Virus record (IMG/VR): IMGVR_UViG_3300042895_002011
Coordinates: 1 to 50,798 of that record
Length of the DNA stretch: 50,798 nucleotides
From: a virus
Direction: 5' to 3' (one strand)
A program made the position numbers and the translations under genes. The notes below the pieces were generated by a model, which saw only the letters and a program-made list of their open reading frames with translations, had not been told where the DNA came from and ran no database searches. Below are positions 1-8,665 of this stretch, one piece after another; within the stretch, counting starts at the first letter, position 1, and every line of letters starts with the position of its first letter.

Positions 1-1625
1 GACCCTTGATTGCCTTGTAATGCAAGTGAAGTTAGTACAAAGTCATCATAATCACCGATATAATCACGAATGATTTCATTTGTGCTTCTGCGAGCTTCAC
101 TATTGAGGCTAATTTTTTCTTCTTTCTCCATCTTATAGAAGTTTACATCAACTTTTACATTGCCCTTTTTATCTCTGATGCCTTTGCGTTCAATAACATA
201 TTGTATGTCATTTATCTCAAATGTAAACTTGCCATGAAAAGACATTTTTTGTGAGTTCATCACATGAGTTGCTTTGAATGCTCTGGCACTTTTATCAAAT
301 GCTGTAAAGCATAATGCATCCATCAATGATGATTTTCCGCTCGCATTGTTTGCAAACAATCCATACACAGATTCTAGTTTGGTAAAGTCAATAACATTGT
401 TTTCACCATAACTAAACATATTACTAAACTCAAACTTGATTGGCTTCCAACGAATATTGCGTGAAGTGTCATCTTTGCTCAAATCCGCATTGAGTTCTTT
501 ATTGATTTTATGAACAGATGCAAGTGTGTCATCATCCATAATATCTGGATATTTAGATTTGAGTGCTTCACTAATAAGTTTATTTTGATAATCAACATTG
601 CCAATCTGACTCAAGTTGGCAGCAGCTTGAACACTTACAACTTTAGAAGCATCGTCGCCATCAACTCGCATATAAATAATATCGCTGATTTCATGCGTCT
701 TTTTGATTTCATTTACCACCTTTTTTAGTTCAGTAGCAATGGTTTCTTTGCAACGCACACGAAGTTTTGGCTTCTTGGGCATTGTGCTTATATCAGTCAT
801 CAACTTGCCGTCATCAATATCAATAGTAAAATAACCATAATCATTTGGTATTTCTACATGCTTGTATGCTTTGTTCTTTACGTCCCACAAAGAAAATCCA
901 TGACCAAGCAATGCTTCACCGTGATTTTGTTGTATGCACGAACCAGCATAACGAATGATTGGCTTTTCCGCTGCCGGATCATACATTTGCAGATTTTGTG
1001 CCATGTGTATATCTCCAAGCAGTGCCATGTCATGACCATCAAACATATCGTTCGTGATACTCTTGTTGGTTACTGTATAACCCACATCAGTTTTGGCGTC
1101 AAATACACCACCATGATACAGAGCAATCTTTGTATCAAACTCGGTCTTGATTTTCTTGGTCACATCTTTCATTTTTATAAATGAAGTATGGTCGGTGAAA
1201 ATAGACATGTTATTTATAAGAATATTAGCAAATGAATACAACTTGCTTTCTTTTAGATAATAAAGATTGTCGTGCGCCAAATTTTCTACAATAGGAGTCA
1301 AACTATCTAATCTCGTTGTGTTTGTGAGCAAACAATCATGATTACCAGCAATAACAATCGTAGGACGCAAATCAGATAAACTCTTTAGAAGGTCGCTCAT
1401 GAGTTGAACACATTCGGGCGAAAGGTCAACTTTGCTGTGTGTGAGGTCTCCCGCTATAACAACCAATGTGTTTACTGGTGTCTTTTTAACCTCTTCATAC
1501 ACCTTCCCAAACACTTCACGATATTCTTCATGGCGTTTGGTCAAACGAATATGAATGTCCGCCATATGAACAATATAATCCACTCTGGTTAGATTGGTGT
1601 TTAGTTTCTCAAATGTATCTATCAT
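1..1625 (-). CDS. Fused SbcD-SbcC (gp47-gp46) recombination nuclease, C-terminus cut by window edge
   Basis: In T4, gp47 (nuclease) and gp46 (ATPase) are separate proteins that resect DNA ends for recombination. Here both lie in one open frame. The first ~310 residues are a metallophosphoesterase with motifs HMADIH (20-25), AGDLTHSK (from 58), AGNHD (93-97), YHGGVF and LGDIHMAQ. After a linker ending near residue 400 the frame continues into an SMC-type ATPase head. Its Walker A is LFANNASGKSS (423-433), with Ala where the first Gly of GxxxxGKS is usual, followed by LMDALCF. I read codons 420-515 and 720-800 one by one and the rest as continuous protein, and found no stop between the halves. 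The start ATG overlaps the stop of the upstream homing endonuclease (ATGA). The coiled coil, signature motif and Walker B lie beyond the edge. Confidence 0.88.
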   Translation of the reverse strand, partial: MIDTFEKLNTNLTRVDYIVHMADIHIRLTKRHEEYREVFGKVYEEVKKTPVNTLVVIAGDLTHSKVDLSPECVQLMSDLLKSLSDLRPTIVIAGNHDCLLTNTTRLDSLTPIVENLAHDNLYYLKESKLYSFANILINNMSIFTDHTSFIKMKDVTKKIKTEFDTKIALYHGGVFDAKTDVGYTVTNKSITNDMFDGHDMALLGDIHMAQNLQMYDPAAEKPIIRYAGSCIQQNHGEALLGHGFSLWDVKNKAYKHVEIPNDYGYFTIDIDDGKLMTDISTMPKKPKLRVRCKETIATELKKVVNEIKKTHEISDIIYMRVDGDDASKVVSVQAAANLSQIGNVDYQNKLISEALKSKYPDIMDDDTLASVHKINKELNADLSKDDTSRNIRWKPIKFEFSNMFSYGENNVIDFTKLESVYGLFANNASGKSSLMDALCFTAFDKSARAFKATHVMNSQKMSFHGKFTFEINDIQYVIERKGIRDKKGNVKVDVNFYKMEKEEKISLNSEARRSTNEIIRDYIGDYDDFVLTSLALQGNQG

Positions 1626-2557
1626 AAAGTTTTTAGTTCGGCTATAAGATTTGGCTCGTCAAATGTGGTTTCTTTCACCCGAAAGAACTTACATTTTAGG
1701 CACTCTTCTATTTGTTGTTGTCTTATTGTATCTTTTTCTTTTAGCGTTCCATCCACATTATAATGATGCGGTTCGTCCCACTCAATCACTATATTGCGGG
1801 TTGGTTCGTAATAGTCAATCCAATATCCAAGTTTTGCGAGGAAATGTTCTCCGCCATTCATTGCGTGCTTTCCATCCCACCCAAGTGCGGAGTTTATATT
1901 ATCAAATACTTTACACGCGGATTTATTATATGATGGGACTATTTGATGGCCATTGTATTTGTCTTCCGCTATTTCTTTTATTCTTTTCAACCGAAGCTTT
2001 GTTTTGCCTTCTTCCGATATTATTGGACCGGGAATATTTTTTAGTTTTCTTGTTTCGCTTATTTTCTTTCGAGTTTCTAATGTATGATTTTTTCCATACA
2101 TTCCGTTATTCTCTCCCGCGTTGATTTCTTTTAGCCGTTCTATGGTTGCCAATGAGTGTTTTTTTCCCAGCATTGGATGTGTATATTTTTTATGTCTTTT
2201 TACAAGACCGGCGCTGACATTTTTTCTCTGCGCTTCGGTCATTTTTACTCCACCTCTGTATGGAGGTTTATATCCAGCATCCATTCTTTTTTTGGCATGA
2301 CAAGAACCGCATAAAGATTTTCTCTTTTTTCCGATTTGGTATCCACGCTTTGACTCGTATATCAACATCTTATTACACTTTGGGCAGTGTCTTATTCTTT
2401 TCTTTTGATCCCCAATAACGACCCATTCGGTTTTCACAGATAAGTGCTCTATGACGACTATAGTATAGTTTTGCTCGCTTCCGATTGTCTTCTCGGATTG
2501 ACTCTGCGGTTCTTGTTTTTTTTCTTCCCATGATGATGTTGTGTTTGTATTGTTCAT
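1622..2557 (-). CDS. Free-standing homing endonuclease (NUMOD repeats, EDxHD/Vsr-like nuclease)
   Basis: Probable mobile endonuclease of 311 residues. Residues 58-86 form a Cys4 zinc finger (CPKC then CGSC). Two NUMOD3-type DNA-binding repeats follow: GKKHSLATIERLKE (131-144) and GKNHTLETRKKISE (155-168). The C-terminal 75 residues resemble Vsr/EDxHD-fold nucleases such as I-Bth0305I, with a likely active-site cluster IEWDEPHH (258-265) and a downstream RQQQIEECLK helix. It sits directly upstream of the recombination nuclease gene with an ATGA stop-start overlap, so it may be read on the same message. Homing endonucleases typically insert beside conserved genes, which fits. The exact nuclease family is inferred from a short motif. 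Confidence 0.8.
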   Translation of the reverse strand: MNNTNTTSSWEEKKQEPQSQSEKTIGSEQNYTIVVIEHLSVKTEWVVIGDQKKRIRHCPKCNKMLIYESKRGYQIGKKRKSLCGSCHAKKRMDAGYKPPYRGGVKMTEAQRKNVSAGLVKRHKKYTHPMLGKKHSLATIERLKEINAGENNGMYGKNHTLETRKKISETRKLKNIPGPIISEEGKTKLRLKRIKEIAEDKYNGHQIVPSYNKSACKVFDNINSALGWDGKHAMNGGEHFLAKLGYWIDYYEPTRNIVIEWDEPHHYNVDGTLKEKDTIRQQQIEECLKCKFFRVKETTFDEPNLIAELKTL

Positions 2558-2563
2558 ATAAAC

Positions 2564-2573
2564 ATAAATATAT
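2564..2573 (-). promoter_or_regulatory. Putative late promoter (ATATATTTAT) before the homing endonuclease
   Basis: The coding strand reads ATATATTTAT ending 7 bases before the ATG at 2557. It matches the element before the tail operons. The spacing to the start is unusually short. Confidence 0.4.
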
Positions 2574-2614
2574 GTTGTTAGAACAAAAAGTGTTAGAACA
2601 TACTTATTATATTA

Positions 2615-3586
2615 TTATTCCAATCTTAGCATGGTCAGTGCTCTAAAGTCAAGCACTTCTGTTTTTCTAATCTTTTCCATTGTTGCAGCAAAACCCAAAA
2701 CATTTGGATCTTTGCCTTGCAGTTGTATCAACTTGGATACTTTACCAATAGAGTTTATATATTCTGCGATGCGAATTGCATTATTCAATGCATCATCATC
2801 CAACACAATATTCACTTCTGGACATTTGCTTTGTACAATTGTTGCTTTTAGTTTTGCGCTCAAAGTTTTTCCAAAAAGTGGAATTGCATTTCTTTTTATT
2901 GAGATGGCATCTAAAGCACCCTCACATAAATAAATTGGAAAATCAAAATCAACAAGGTTTTCAAATCCTACAATATTTTTACTAAACTCGCTGTTTTTGT
3001 ATTTGTAGCCATCATCATAATAACTGCGACAACTATAAAAGTTTAAGTTGTTATTTTTATCATATGACGGAAATACAAGTCGGTTAGCAAATGGTCCTTT
3101 GCTGCAATATCCAATGTTGTATTTTATAATATCACAAAATGATAGTTTGCGTTTTTTTGCATAGTTTAATGCAACACGATATTCTATACTAGCATCATTT
3201 TCCGCCAAACTTTTAAATTCATCTGGCAAACATAATATTTCACCACTATCTTCATATACTTTATTTGAAGTTAGTGAAGCAATCTTTTTATCAAACTCTG
3301 ATAAACTATTTTTAGAAACATGTGCTCCTACAAGAGATTCCAACTTGTTGAACTGTTCTTGCGTGGCTTGTGCAAGTTTCAACAACCAATATAATCCTCT
3401 GCCTTTTATATTACATGTCCAACAATGCCAAGCATTTGGAGCATCAAGACACACTTCCAATTTTCGCTTGCGATGATGACATTTTGGACAATGATATTGT
3501 AAATTATTTCCTTTACGCAGTCGTCCTGTGTCTTTTAGAACATTATTTACTAAAATTGTGAGTTCTGATGTTTTTAGCGACGACAT
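2615..3586 (-). CDS. 61: DNA primase, gp61-like (CHC2 zinc finger plus Toprim)
   Basis: A primase of 323 residues, close to T4 gp61 (342), expected to make RNA primers with the replicative helicase. The N-terminal zinc finger has Cys33, Cys36, Cys55 and Cys58 (HCPKC then WHCWTC). The Toprim core shows YLCEGALDAISI near residue 220 (catalytic Glu) and VLDDDA near 260 (metal-binding Asp run). It has its own sigma70-like promoter just upstream and is insulated from the preceding gene by the terminator at 3631-3657. It probably belongs to a unit with the endonuclease and SbcDC genes that follow. Confidence 0.92.
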   Translation of the reverse strand: MSSLKTSELTILVNNVLKDTGRLRKGNNLQYHCPKCHHRKRKLEVCLDAPNAWHCWTCNIKGRGLYWLLKLAQATQEQFNKLESLVGAHVSKNSLSEFDKKIASLTSNKVYEDSGEILCLPDEFKSLAENDASIEYRVALNYAKKRKLSFCDIIKYNIGYCSKGPFANRLVFPSYDKNNNLNFYSCRSYYDDGYKYKNSEFSKNIVGFENLVDFDFPIYLCEGALDAISIKRNAIPLFGKTLSAKLKATIVQSKCPEVNIVLDDDALNNAIRIAEYINSIGKVSKLIQLQGKDPNVLGFAATMEKIRKTEVLDFRALTMLRLE

Positions 3587-3596
3587 TTACACTGTC

Positions 3597-3624
3597 ACTA
3601 TACACAGAACATTCAATCAGTCAA
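3597..3624 (-). promoter_or_regulatory. Sigma70-like promoter for the primase gene
   Basis: The coding strand has TTGACT (3624-3619), a 16-base spacer and TATAGT (3602-3597). The ATG follows 10 bases after the hexamer, so the transcript leader would be only a few bases long. Confidence 0.5.
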
Positions 3625-3630
3625 CCAATA

Positions 3631-3657
3631 AAAAACCCGCCAAATACGGCGGGTTTT
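3631..3657. terminator. Bidirectional intrinsic terminator
   Basis: Arms ACCCGCC and GGCGGGT around a 6-base loop, flanked by an A-run on one side and a T-run on the other, so it can work on both strands. It ends the transcript of the gene at 3684-4217. Confidence 0.85.
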
Positions 3658-3683
3658 GTAATTTATAATCTTTCAAGCTTGTT

Positions 3684-4217
3684 TTATGCTCGGCTGTCAA
3701 TTGACATATCTTCTGGTATGGCTTTTTTAAATTTTTTTATAAAGTCCACATAAATTTTTTCAAGATTGTCTAATTGTTTGTTTTCTTCATTTGAAAGCAT
3801 AAAATCTCCTTCAGTATCTATCTTTTGTTCCAGCACCATCATAAAGTGAGCGAATTTATGCCTGACATCGCCCGCTTCTGAATATAATTTTTTGATTTCG
3901 GGCCTCTTATCCGGAGATGACTGCGCGTATGCGCCTCGAATGAATTCTACAATCTCGCGGGATGATTCCATTATTTGCTTCATATACCTGACGCCCTCCT
4001 GTGCGCGACCCCTGTCATTCGAGTCAAACCCGGAGCTGATTGCATTTTTTGCTTTTAAAAATAATGATTTTGCAGTTTTCCCCACAGCCTTGATATCATC
4101 TTTAAAATCGTCAGCGCCATATTCGTTAATTGCGTTTGACTGGCGGTGTTTGATTGCCGATCTGGTTTGCTCTTGAATCACTTCTTTAATCAACTGTTTT
4201 AATTCGCTTCTTTTCAT
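3684..4217 (-). CDS. Unknown helical protein with possible capsid-targeting N-terminus
   Basis: A 177-residue charged, mostly helical protein that I do not recognise. It opens with MKRSELKQLIKEVIQE, a KxxELxxxIKExxxE pattern also seen at the start of the 150-residue protein at 19131-19583. In T4, head-internal proteins carry short N-terminal capsid-targeting peptides cut by the prohead protease after (L/I)xE, and IQE at 14-16 would fit. That is inference only. It has a late-type element 31 bases upstream and a strong terminator downstream, so it appears to be a single-gene transcript. Confidence 0.75.
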   Translation of the reverse strand: MKRSELKQLIKEVIQEQTRSAIKHRQSNAINEYGADDFKDDIKAVGKTAKSLFLKAKNAISSGFDSNDRGRAQEGVRYMKQIMESSREIVEFIRGAYAQSSPDKRPEIKKLYSEAGDVRHKFAHFMMVLEQKIDTEGDFMLSNEENKQLDNLEKIYVDFIKKFKKAIPEDMSIDSRA

Positions 4218-4248
4218 AATATTATGTTTGTTTGTTAAATGTTATATC

Positions 4249-4258
4249 AATAAATATA
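4249..4258 (-). promoter_or_regulatory. Putative late promoter (TATATTTATT)
   Basis: The coding strand reads TATATTTATT 31 bases before the ATG at 4217. It is the late-element class. Confidence 0.5.
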
Positions 4259-4296
4259 TGATAATATCAAAAAAATCAAAAAAAACGAAATATATA

Positions 4297-4788
4297 TCAA
4301 CCCGCCAAACTTAATACTATAGCATCTCTAACATCTTCCATTCTTTTTTCTTCATTGCCCTTTTTATTAAGAATAGTCCAAGGCTTCATGTCATATAGTT
4401 TCTCAACTTGTTCTTTTACAAACACTTTTGACTTCATTCCTTTGATTCTTGCTATGCCAAATGCTTTCTTTCGCGCCGTTTGAGCATGTATGCTTTCTAC
4501 TTTCAATTTATAATGGTTTTCTAATATATAACCAACAACTGCCTTGTTTTTCACAAGTTTGATTATAACTTGTTGCGAAGTGCCTCCGCCAGCAAATCCA
4601 AACAAGCTTTCTTCAATCATTATTTTCTCAAAAGTTTGATCTTTTAAAGCAGTTATAATAAGTTCTGCTTTAGCAGCATACTCAATCACATCAGAAATAT
4701 CAACAAACCCAGCACCAATAATAATCTTATTTTCTGATACAGCCCAACCACAAGTTGTGGTGGATAAATCCAATCCCAATACTTTCAT
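4297..4788 (-). CDS. RuvC-like Holliday junction resolvase
   Basis: A 163-residue RuvC/RNase H-fold nuclease that would cut branched DNA during recombination or before packaging. The acidic tetrad is visible: Asp7 in VLGLDLS, Glu59/Glu60 in IMIEES, and Asp152 with Asp155 in EDVRDAIVLSLA, which is the usual DxxDA helix. Length matches bacterial and phage RuvC. It follows the 108-residue gene by 20 bases with no promoter visible, so it is probably read from the element at 5159-5169. It takes the place of an endonuclease VII type resolvase. The Gly-rich stretch FGFAGGGTS follows the second catalytic Glu. Confidence 0.85.
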   Translation of the reverse strand: MKVLGLDLSTTTCGWAVSENKIIIGAGFVDISDVIEYAAKAELIITALKDQTFEKIMIEESLFGFAGGGTSQQVIIKLVKNKAVVGYILENHYKLKVESIHAQTARKKAFGIARIKGMKSKVFVKEQVEKLYDMKPWTILNKKGNEEKRMEDVRDAIVLSLAG

Positions 4789-4808
4789 ATAACCTTTTTT
4801 TATTTTAA

Positions 4809-5135
4809 TTAATAATAATTACGATTATCGTGATTGTATGCATTTTGAGCATATCTCAGCGAATATCCATTGAATGATGTGACTCTTAGTGGAGCATATA
4901 CTAAAAATTGACTTGGCTGGAATGTGCGTTCATACTGCGTATCCGCATTACGACGTGTTGTCATATAATTTGGAGCACCTGCCTGTTTGCCCAGACCCCA
5001 AGCCATGCTGTTTATAGTATTTCGTGTAAGATGTGAGCGTATACCAGATGGTTGACTGGTGCGAATATTTTTATATAGATCAAGCAGCGATTCTGTTGAT
5101 GATGGTCTTGGCGTCGGTCTTAGTATTTCTGGCAT
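4809..5135 (-). CDS. Small unknown protein at the end of the tail gene block
   Basis: A 108-residue protein rich in Arg, Asn and Tyr, not recognised. It starts MPEILRPTPRPSSTESLLDL and has no transmembrane segment. It is one of the few genes here with a good ribosome binding site (AGGAGA 8 bases before the ATG), and a late-type element lies 24 bases upstream. A minor virion protein is plausible from position only. Confidence 0.7.
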   Translation of the reverse strand: MPEILRPTPRPSSTESLLDLYKNIRTSQPSGIRSHLTRNTINSMAWGLGKQAGAPNYMTTRRNADTQYERTFQPSQFLVYAPLRVTSFNGYSLRYAQNAYNHDNRNYY

Positions 5136-5158
5136 AATGATATTCTCCTATTTGTTTA

Positions 5159-5169
5159 TTATAAATATA
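5159..5169 (-). promoter_or_regulatory. Putative late promoter (TATATTTATAA)
   Basis: The coding strand reads TATATTTATAA 24 bases before the ATG at 5135. This leaves room for a short leader that contains AGGAGA. It is the best-formed example of the late element. Confidence 0.6.
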
Positions 5170-5172
5170 ATG

Positions 5173-8100
5173 TCATGTATCAAAACGAACAATGATATTA
5201 ACGGGCCAATCTATTAAATTTTTAACAGGTCTGCCCAATTTTCCAACCGCCACAAGCTCATTTCCATCATATAATCCAACAGTTGTTATAAATGGTGCCA
5301 GATATGAACCGGTGGGATCATATGATGAACTATATTCATATTCCAAGAAATGTGGATTGACCTTGTGAATATCAGTATGGCAATATGGATTGAGATAATC
5401 ATTTATATCCCTTACATATTTTCTTGTTGAGGCCGGTGATAATAAAGGTATCAGATTTTGTGGAACAAGTCGTTCTAAATAATATAATGCAAGTATGTTC
5501 GCATCATTCATGTTGATTTTACCGTCGCCATCTATATCAAGCAATTCCGTGTCAACAAGATTGCTCTGGATATAGTCATATGCAGTTTTTGTGAAAGCAT
5601 TGAATGAAGAACTTGCAATATAAGCTGCACTGCCTGTTTGTTCCTGAAGCAGTACGTCTTCGGATTCAAGTTGTAGAAGATCATCTCCCCACCAACTGTT
5701 ATCAGCGTTTGAATTTTGTTCAAGTACTACACCATTATCGTCGAAAATAAATTCTTCAAAGAATTTTCTTTTTTGAAAAAATCTCATTATCAAATCAACG
5801 TCAAGAAAATCAAACACACCATCTTGGTTTACGTCAAACATTAATGGAGTTTTTACCAATGATGTTGGATTTGTACTATAATTAAATTCGCCGGGTCGAA
5901 TAGATGTCAGATATTCGTGTTCATAAATTGTATGTGACCCTTGATACGTTAGGTCAAACCCACCCGATCCGGTTTTTGTAAATATATCACGGTAATTTGA
6001 CCCCGTGTGAGTAAGTGCGAAATATCCATTTTTGTAAAATACATTTCCTATAAGCGGATTGTCCTCAAGATTTGTGACGTTGTAAACATACACAGAACCG
6101 GAGCAATTTGCCGGAAAATCAACAAGGTTGTTTGGATCGTACACCGAAGCCGTGGCGCTCGCAGTTGCAAAATGAACAACCGGTGCACCCACAACCATGA
6201 AATCTGAGCATAAGCAAACTGAATATCCATAAATATTTGATGGCTTATTTGCTTCTTTGTTGCGTCGTATGGTTTCTGTCAATTGCCATGTTTCATTTAC
6301 ATCACTGTATTTGTATATGGCAACTCTACCCAGCACTCCATTTGGATCATCCGATGAACTTGCTTGGTATAATAAATCGTCTATGATATATTCACCATCG
6401 AAGTAATCAACATTTCTTCCCACTTTGTCGGACCAAGAAGTGATCGCGCTATATAATCCTCCCAGAGACACGGACTTCCCAAAATTATTATTATACTGAT
6501 ATTTTCTATCGCCAAATGTTTTCAATACTTGCCAATATCCCAAAGAACCGCAGCGATAGTCATTTCTATAAAAATACGCAGAACCCAGACTGGTCGGTGA
6601 TCCTGTATATGAAGCATATGGAATAAATGCCTTGTCGCGAAGACATCCAATTACAAGGTTTTTTCCACCAATCGCAACCGACGTACCAAATCCATCGTCC
6701 GATATTGATACACCCGTCACGTCAATTGAATAGAATTGAGAAGACATATCCAAGTCACCATATGTACCATCTCTTCTGAATGTTTTTGCTTCTCCCCAAG
6801 AAGCCGTTGGACAATCGCCGACGGAAGATGAGTAATAAGAGCATGTAAACAATGTTGCATACCCATTTCCAGTCTTGTTTGTTCCAACAAACAAGCTGCC
6901 AGAATCAAGTGCAACGCACCATCCAAAGTTGTCTCCCAATGATAAAACACTGGAAGTGAGGATGGCTTCATATTCCCAACTATAACTTCCAGACCAAGCG
7001 CCATTTTCAACTCGATAATATGAACTTGATACTCTTCTTGTATCTGTAGAATTTGGATCATAAGATGCCGACATTGATCCGCTTAGAAGTTCGATGCTTG
7101 AACTTGTATATGCCATCGACGAGTATGTCCAAGGAATTGGTCTTTCGCTGTATATAATCAAAGAACCGGATTCTGATATAATTTCGTCGCACAAGTCCGT
7201 TTCCGGAGATAATGTTTGCCAAAAAGAACTTGTTTCAATTGCATCGCATCCACTGCTCATGTATTGTTTTCGTCTGAAGATATACACGGCACCCGAACCG
7301 CTGACTCCCGGTGCGCCTATGGCGAGGGTATCTCTGTCCAATGAAACCGATTTACCAAAATTATCTCCATTTGAATTTCCTTGTATAATATTTATCAACC
7401 CCCAATTATCGGTTCCGCCTTTGTATTTATCATACACAAACACATATCCTGGATATGAACCGGTTGGAAAACATATTGAACCGGACGATGACCCAACTGC
7501 CAAAAAGTTATCACGGACAGACACAGACTGTCCAAATGTGTCAGTAAAATACGAACCACTATTTTGCAAATTCTCCACAGTGTATGGAAATGTCTTGTCT
7601 ATATCAAAGTCTTGCAAGAATCCAACGTCTCTCAACGGCGATGTAAATTTCTTTATTGGTCTGTGAATTCCCAAATTATCATCATATTTGAATATGGCCG
7701 CATAGCCTTGACTTCCCGTATTCAAATTATATTTGTCTATAGATGAACCGGCCACAACATATTTATACCACGAGCTGACTGCTTCTCCGAAGTGTTCATT
7801 GTCCGATTGAAATGTATCAACCAACGAACTTGAATCGTATAAATAATCGGATGTACCGGTGTACGAAACATTCATACCAAGTTTGAGATATTCTTTTGCG
7901 GTATCAACATCTATATGCTTGGATTCTCCGTCTAATAAATTCAAATAAAATTCCCCACTTGAAGTGTTCCAATACGGTCGAGGATATATGTTCCTCATTG
8001 CACTCAAATACGTGTAATCAGAGAAATGTGATCCCGAGATATAAAGATTGGTATATCCATCATCTTTGATGATATATGTGGCATGTGGATTGGAATTGTC

Positions 8101-8535
8101 CACTATTTCAACGGTTTCCGGTCTTATTTTTTCACCAAAATTTGTTTGATTTAGTGCCAAAGTAACAACTCTATCGTGTATATTTCTTACTTCCTTTTTT
8201 CCAGTTGCCGTGTCGGTTACAATACTTTCAACACCAAACAACTCCATAAAATTTTTCTTGTTACGATAAAACATGGAGTCTGTGAGGCTGTATATATTTC
8301 TGGCATATTTTCCAGATGGATTAATCAATTCAACTGACGCTGTATAATATGAACTCCCAGATGGATAAAATATGGAAGTATTTTTTATTCCCTCATTAAC
8401 TTCGCACAGACTATCATAATAAGTATTAAATCCATATGCATCCTTATGACCAAGATGTACACTCTGAACGCTCCAGTGTTTGAAAGTCTTAAATGGTCTT
8501 ACTGTGATATCTCCTGCGGAGAACTGCTTTATCAT
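5173..8535 (-). CDS. Large tail/fibre protein with FG-GAP beta-propeller and dockerin-type calcium loops
   Basis: A 1120-residue virion protein. Residues ~1-200 and the C-terminus (TTVGLYDGNELVAVGKL, from 1085) match the neighbouring 369-residue protein. Into this scaffold are placed two blocks. The first (~230-850) has seven FG-GAP/integrin-alpha-like blades, each of the type FGKSVSLDRDTLAIGAP then GAVYIF. The second (~895-1060) has two dockerin-type F-hand loops, DVNQDGVFDFLD (901-912) and DIDGDGKINMND (1000-1011), separated by about 87 residues instead of the usual short linker. A receptor- or polysaccharide-binding fibre role is inferred. Late-type element TATATTTATC lies 7 bases before the ATG. 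Confidence 0.85.
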   Translation of the reverse strand: MIKQFSAGDITVRPFKTFKHWSVQSVHLGHKDAYGFNTYYDSLCEVNEGIKNTSIFYPSGSSYYTASVELINPSGKYARNIYSLTDSMFYRNKKNFMELFGVESIVTDTATGKKEVRNIHDRVVTLALNQTNFGEKIRPETVEIVDNSNPHATYIIKDDGYTNLYISGSHFSDYTYLSAMRNIYPRPYWNTSSGEFYLNLLDGESKHIDVDTAKEYLKLGMNVSYTGTSDYLYDSSSLVDTFQSDNEHFGEAVSSWYKYVVAGSSIDKYNLNTGSQGYAAIFKYDDNLGIHRPIKKFTSPLRDVGFLQDFDIDKTFPYTVENLQNSGSYFTDTFGQSVSVRDNFLAVGSSSGSICFPTGSYPGYVFVYDKYKGGTDNWGLINIIQGNSNGDNFGKSVSLDRDTLAIGAPGVSGSGAVYIFRRKQYMSSGCDAIETSSFWQTLSPETDLCDEIISESGSLIIYSERPIPWTYSSMAYTSSSIELLSGSMSASYDPNSTDTRRVSSSYYRVENGAWSGSYSWEYEAILTSSVLSLGDNFGWCVALDSGSLFVGTNKTGNGYATLFTCSYYSSSVGDCPTASWGEAKTFRRDGTYGDLDMSSQFYSIDVTGVSISDDGFGTSVAIGGKNLVIGCLRDKAFIPYASYTGSPTSLGSAYFYRNDYRCGSLGYWQVLKTFGDRKYQYNNNFGKSVSLGGLYSAITSWSDKVGRNVDYFDGEYIIDDLLYQASSSDDPNGVLGRVAIYKYSDVNETWQLTETIRRNKEANKPSNIYGYSVCLCSDFMVVGAPVVHFATASATASVYDPNNLVDFPANCSGSVYVYNVTNLEDNPLIGNVFYKNGYFALTHTGSNYRDIFTKTGSGGFDLTYQGSHTIYEHEYLTSIRPGEFNYSTNPTSLVKTPLMFDVNQDGVFDFLDVDLIMRFFQKRKFFEEFIFDDNGVVLEQNSNADNSWWGDDLLQLESEDVLLQEQTGSAAYIASSSFNAFTKTAYDYIQSNLVDTELLDIDGDGKINMNDANILALYYLERLVPQNLIPLLSPASTRKYVRDINDYLNPYCHTDIHKVNPHFLEYEYSSSYDPTGSYLAPFITTVGLYDGNELVAVGKLGRPVKNLIDWPVNIIVRFDT

Positions 8536-8541
8536 ATATAG

Positions 8542-8550
8542 ATAAATATA
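8542..8550 (-). promoter_or_regulatory. Putative late promoter (TATATTTAT)
   Basis: The coding strand reads TATATTTATC just before the ATG at 8535. The gap of ~130 bases to the previous gene otherwise holds a weak hairpin (TTAACT/AGTTAA near 8650) and a degenerate early-like element (TTGTCAATTGTAAAAACTC, near 8580-8605). Confidence 0.4.
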
Positions 8551-8665
8551 ATCAATGTTTGAGTATTCACTTGCCGATGGAGCGAGTTTTTACAATTGAC
8601 AACATTTCTTTATAACCCATCCCAAAACACACTACTTAAACAATGTAAAATTTAACTTTTATTAG

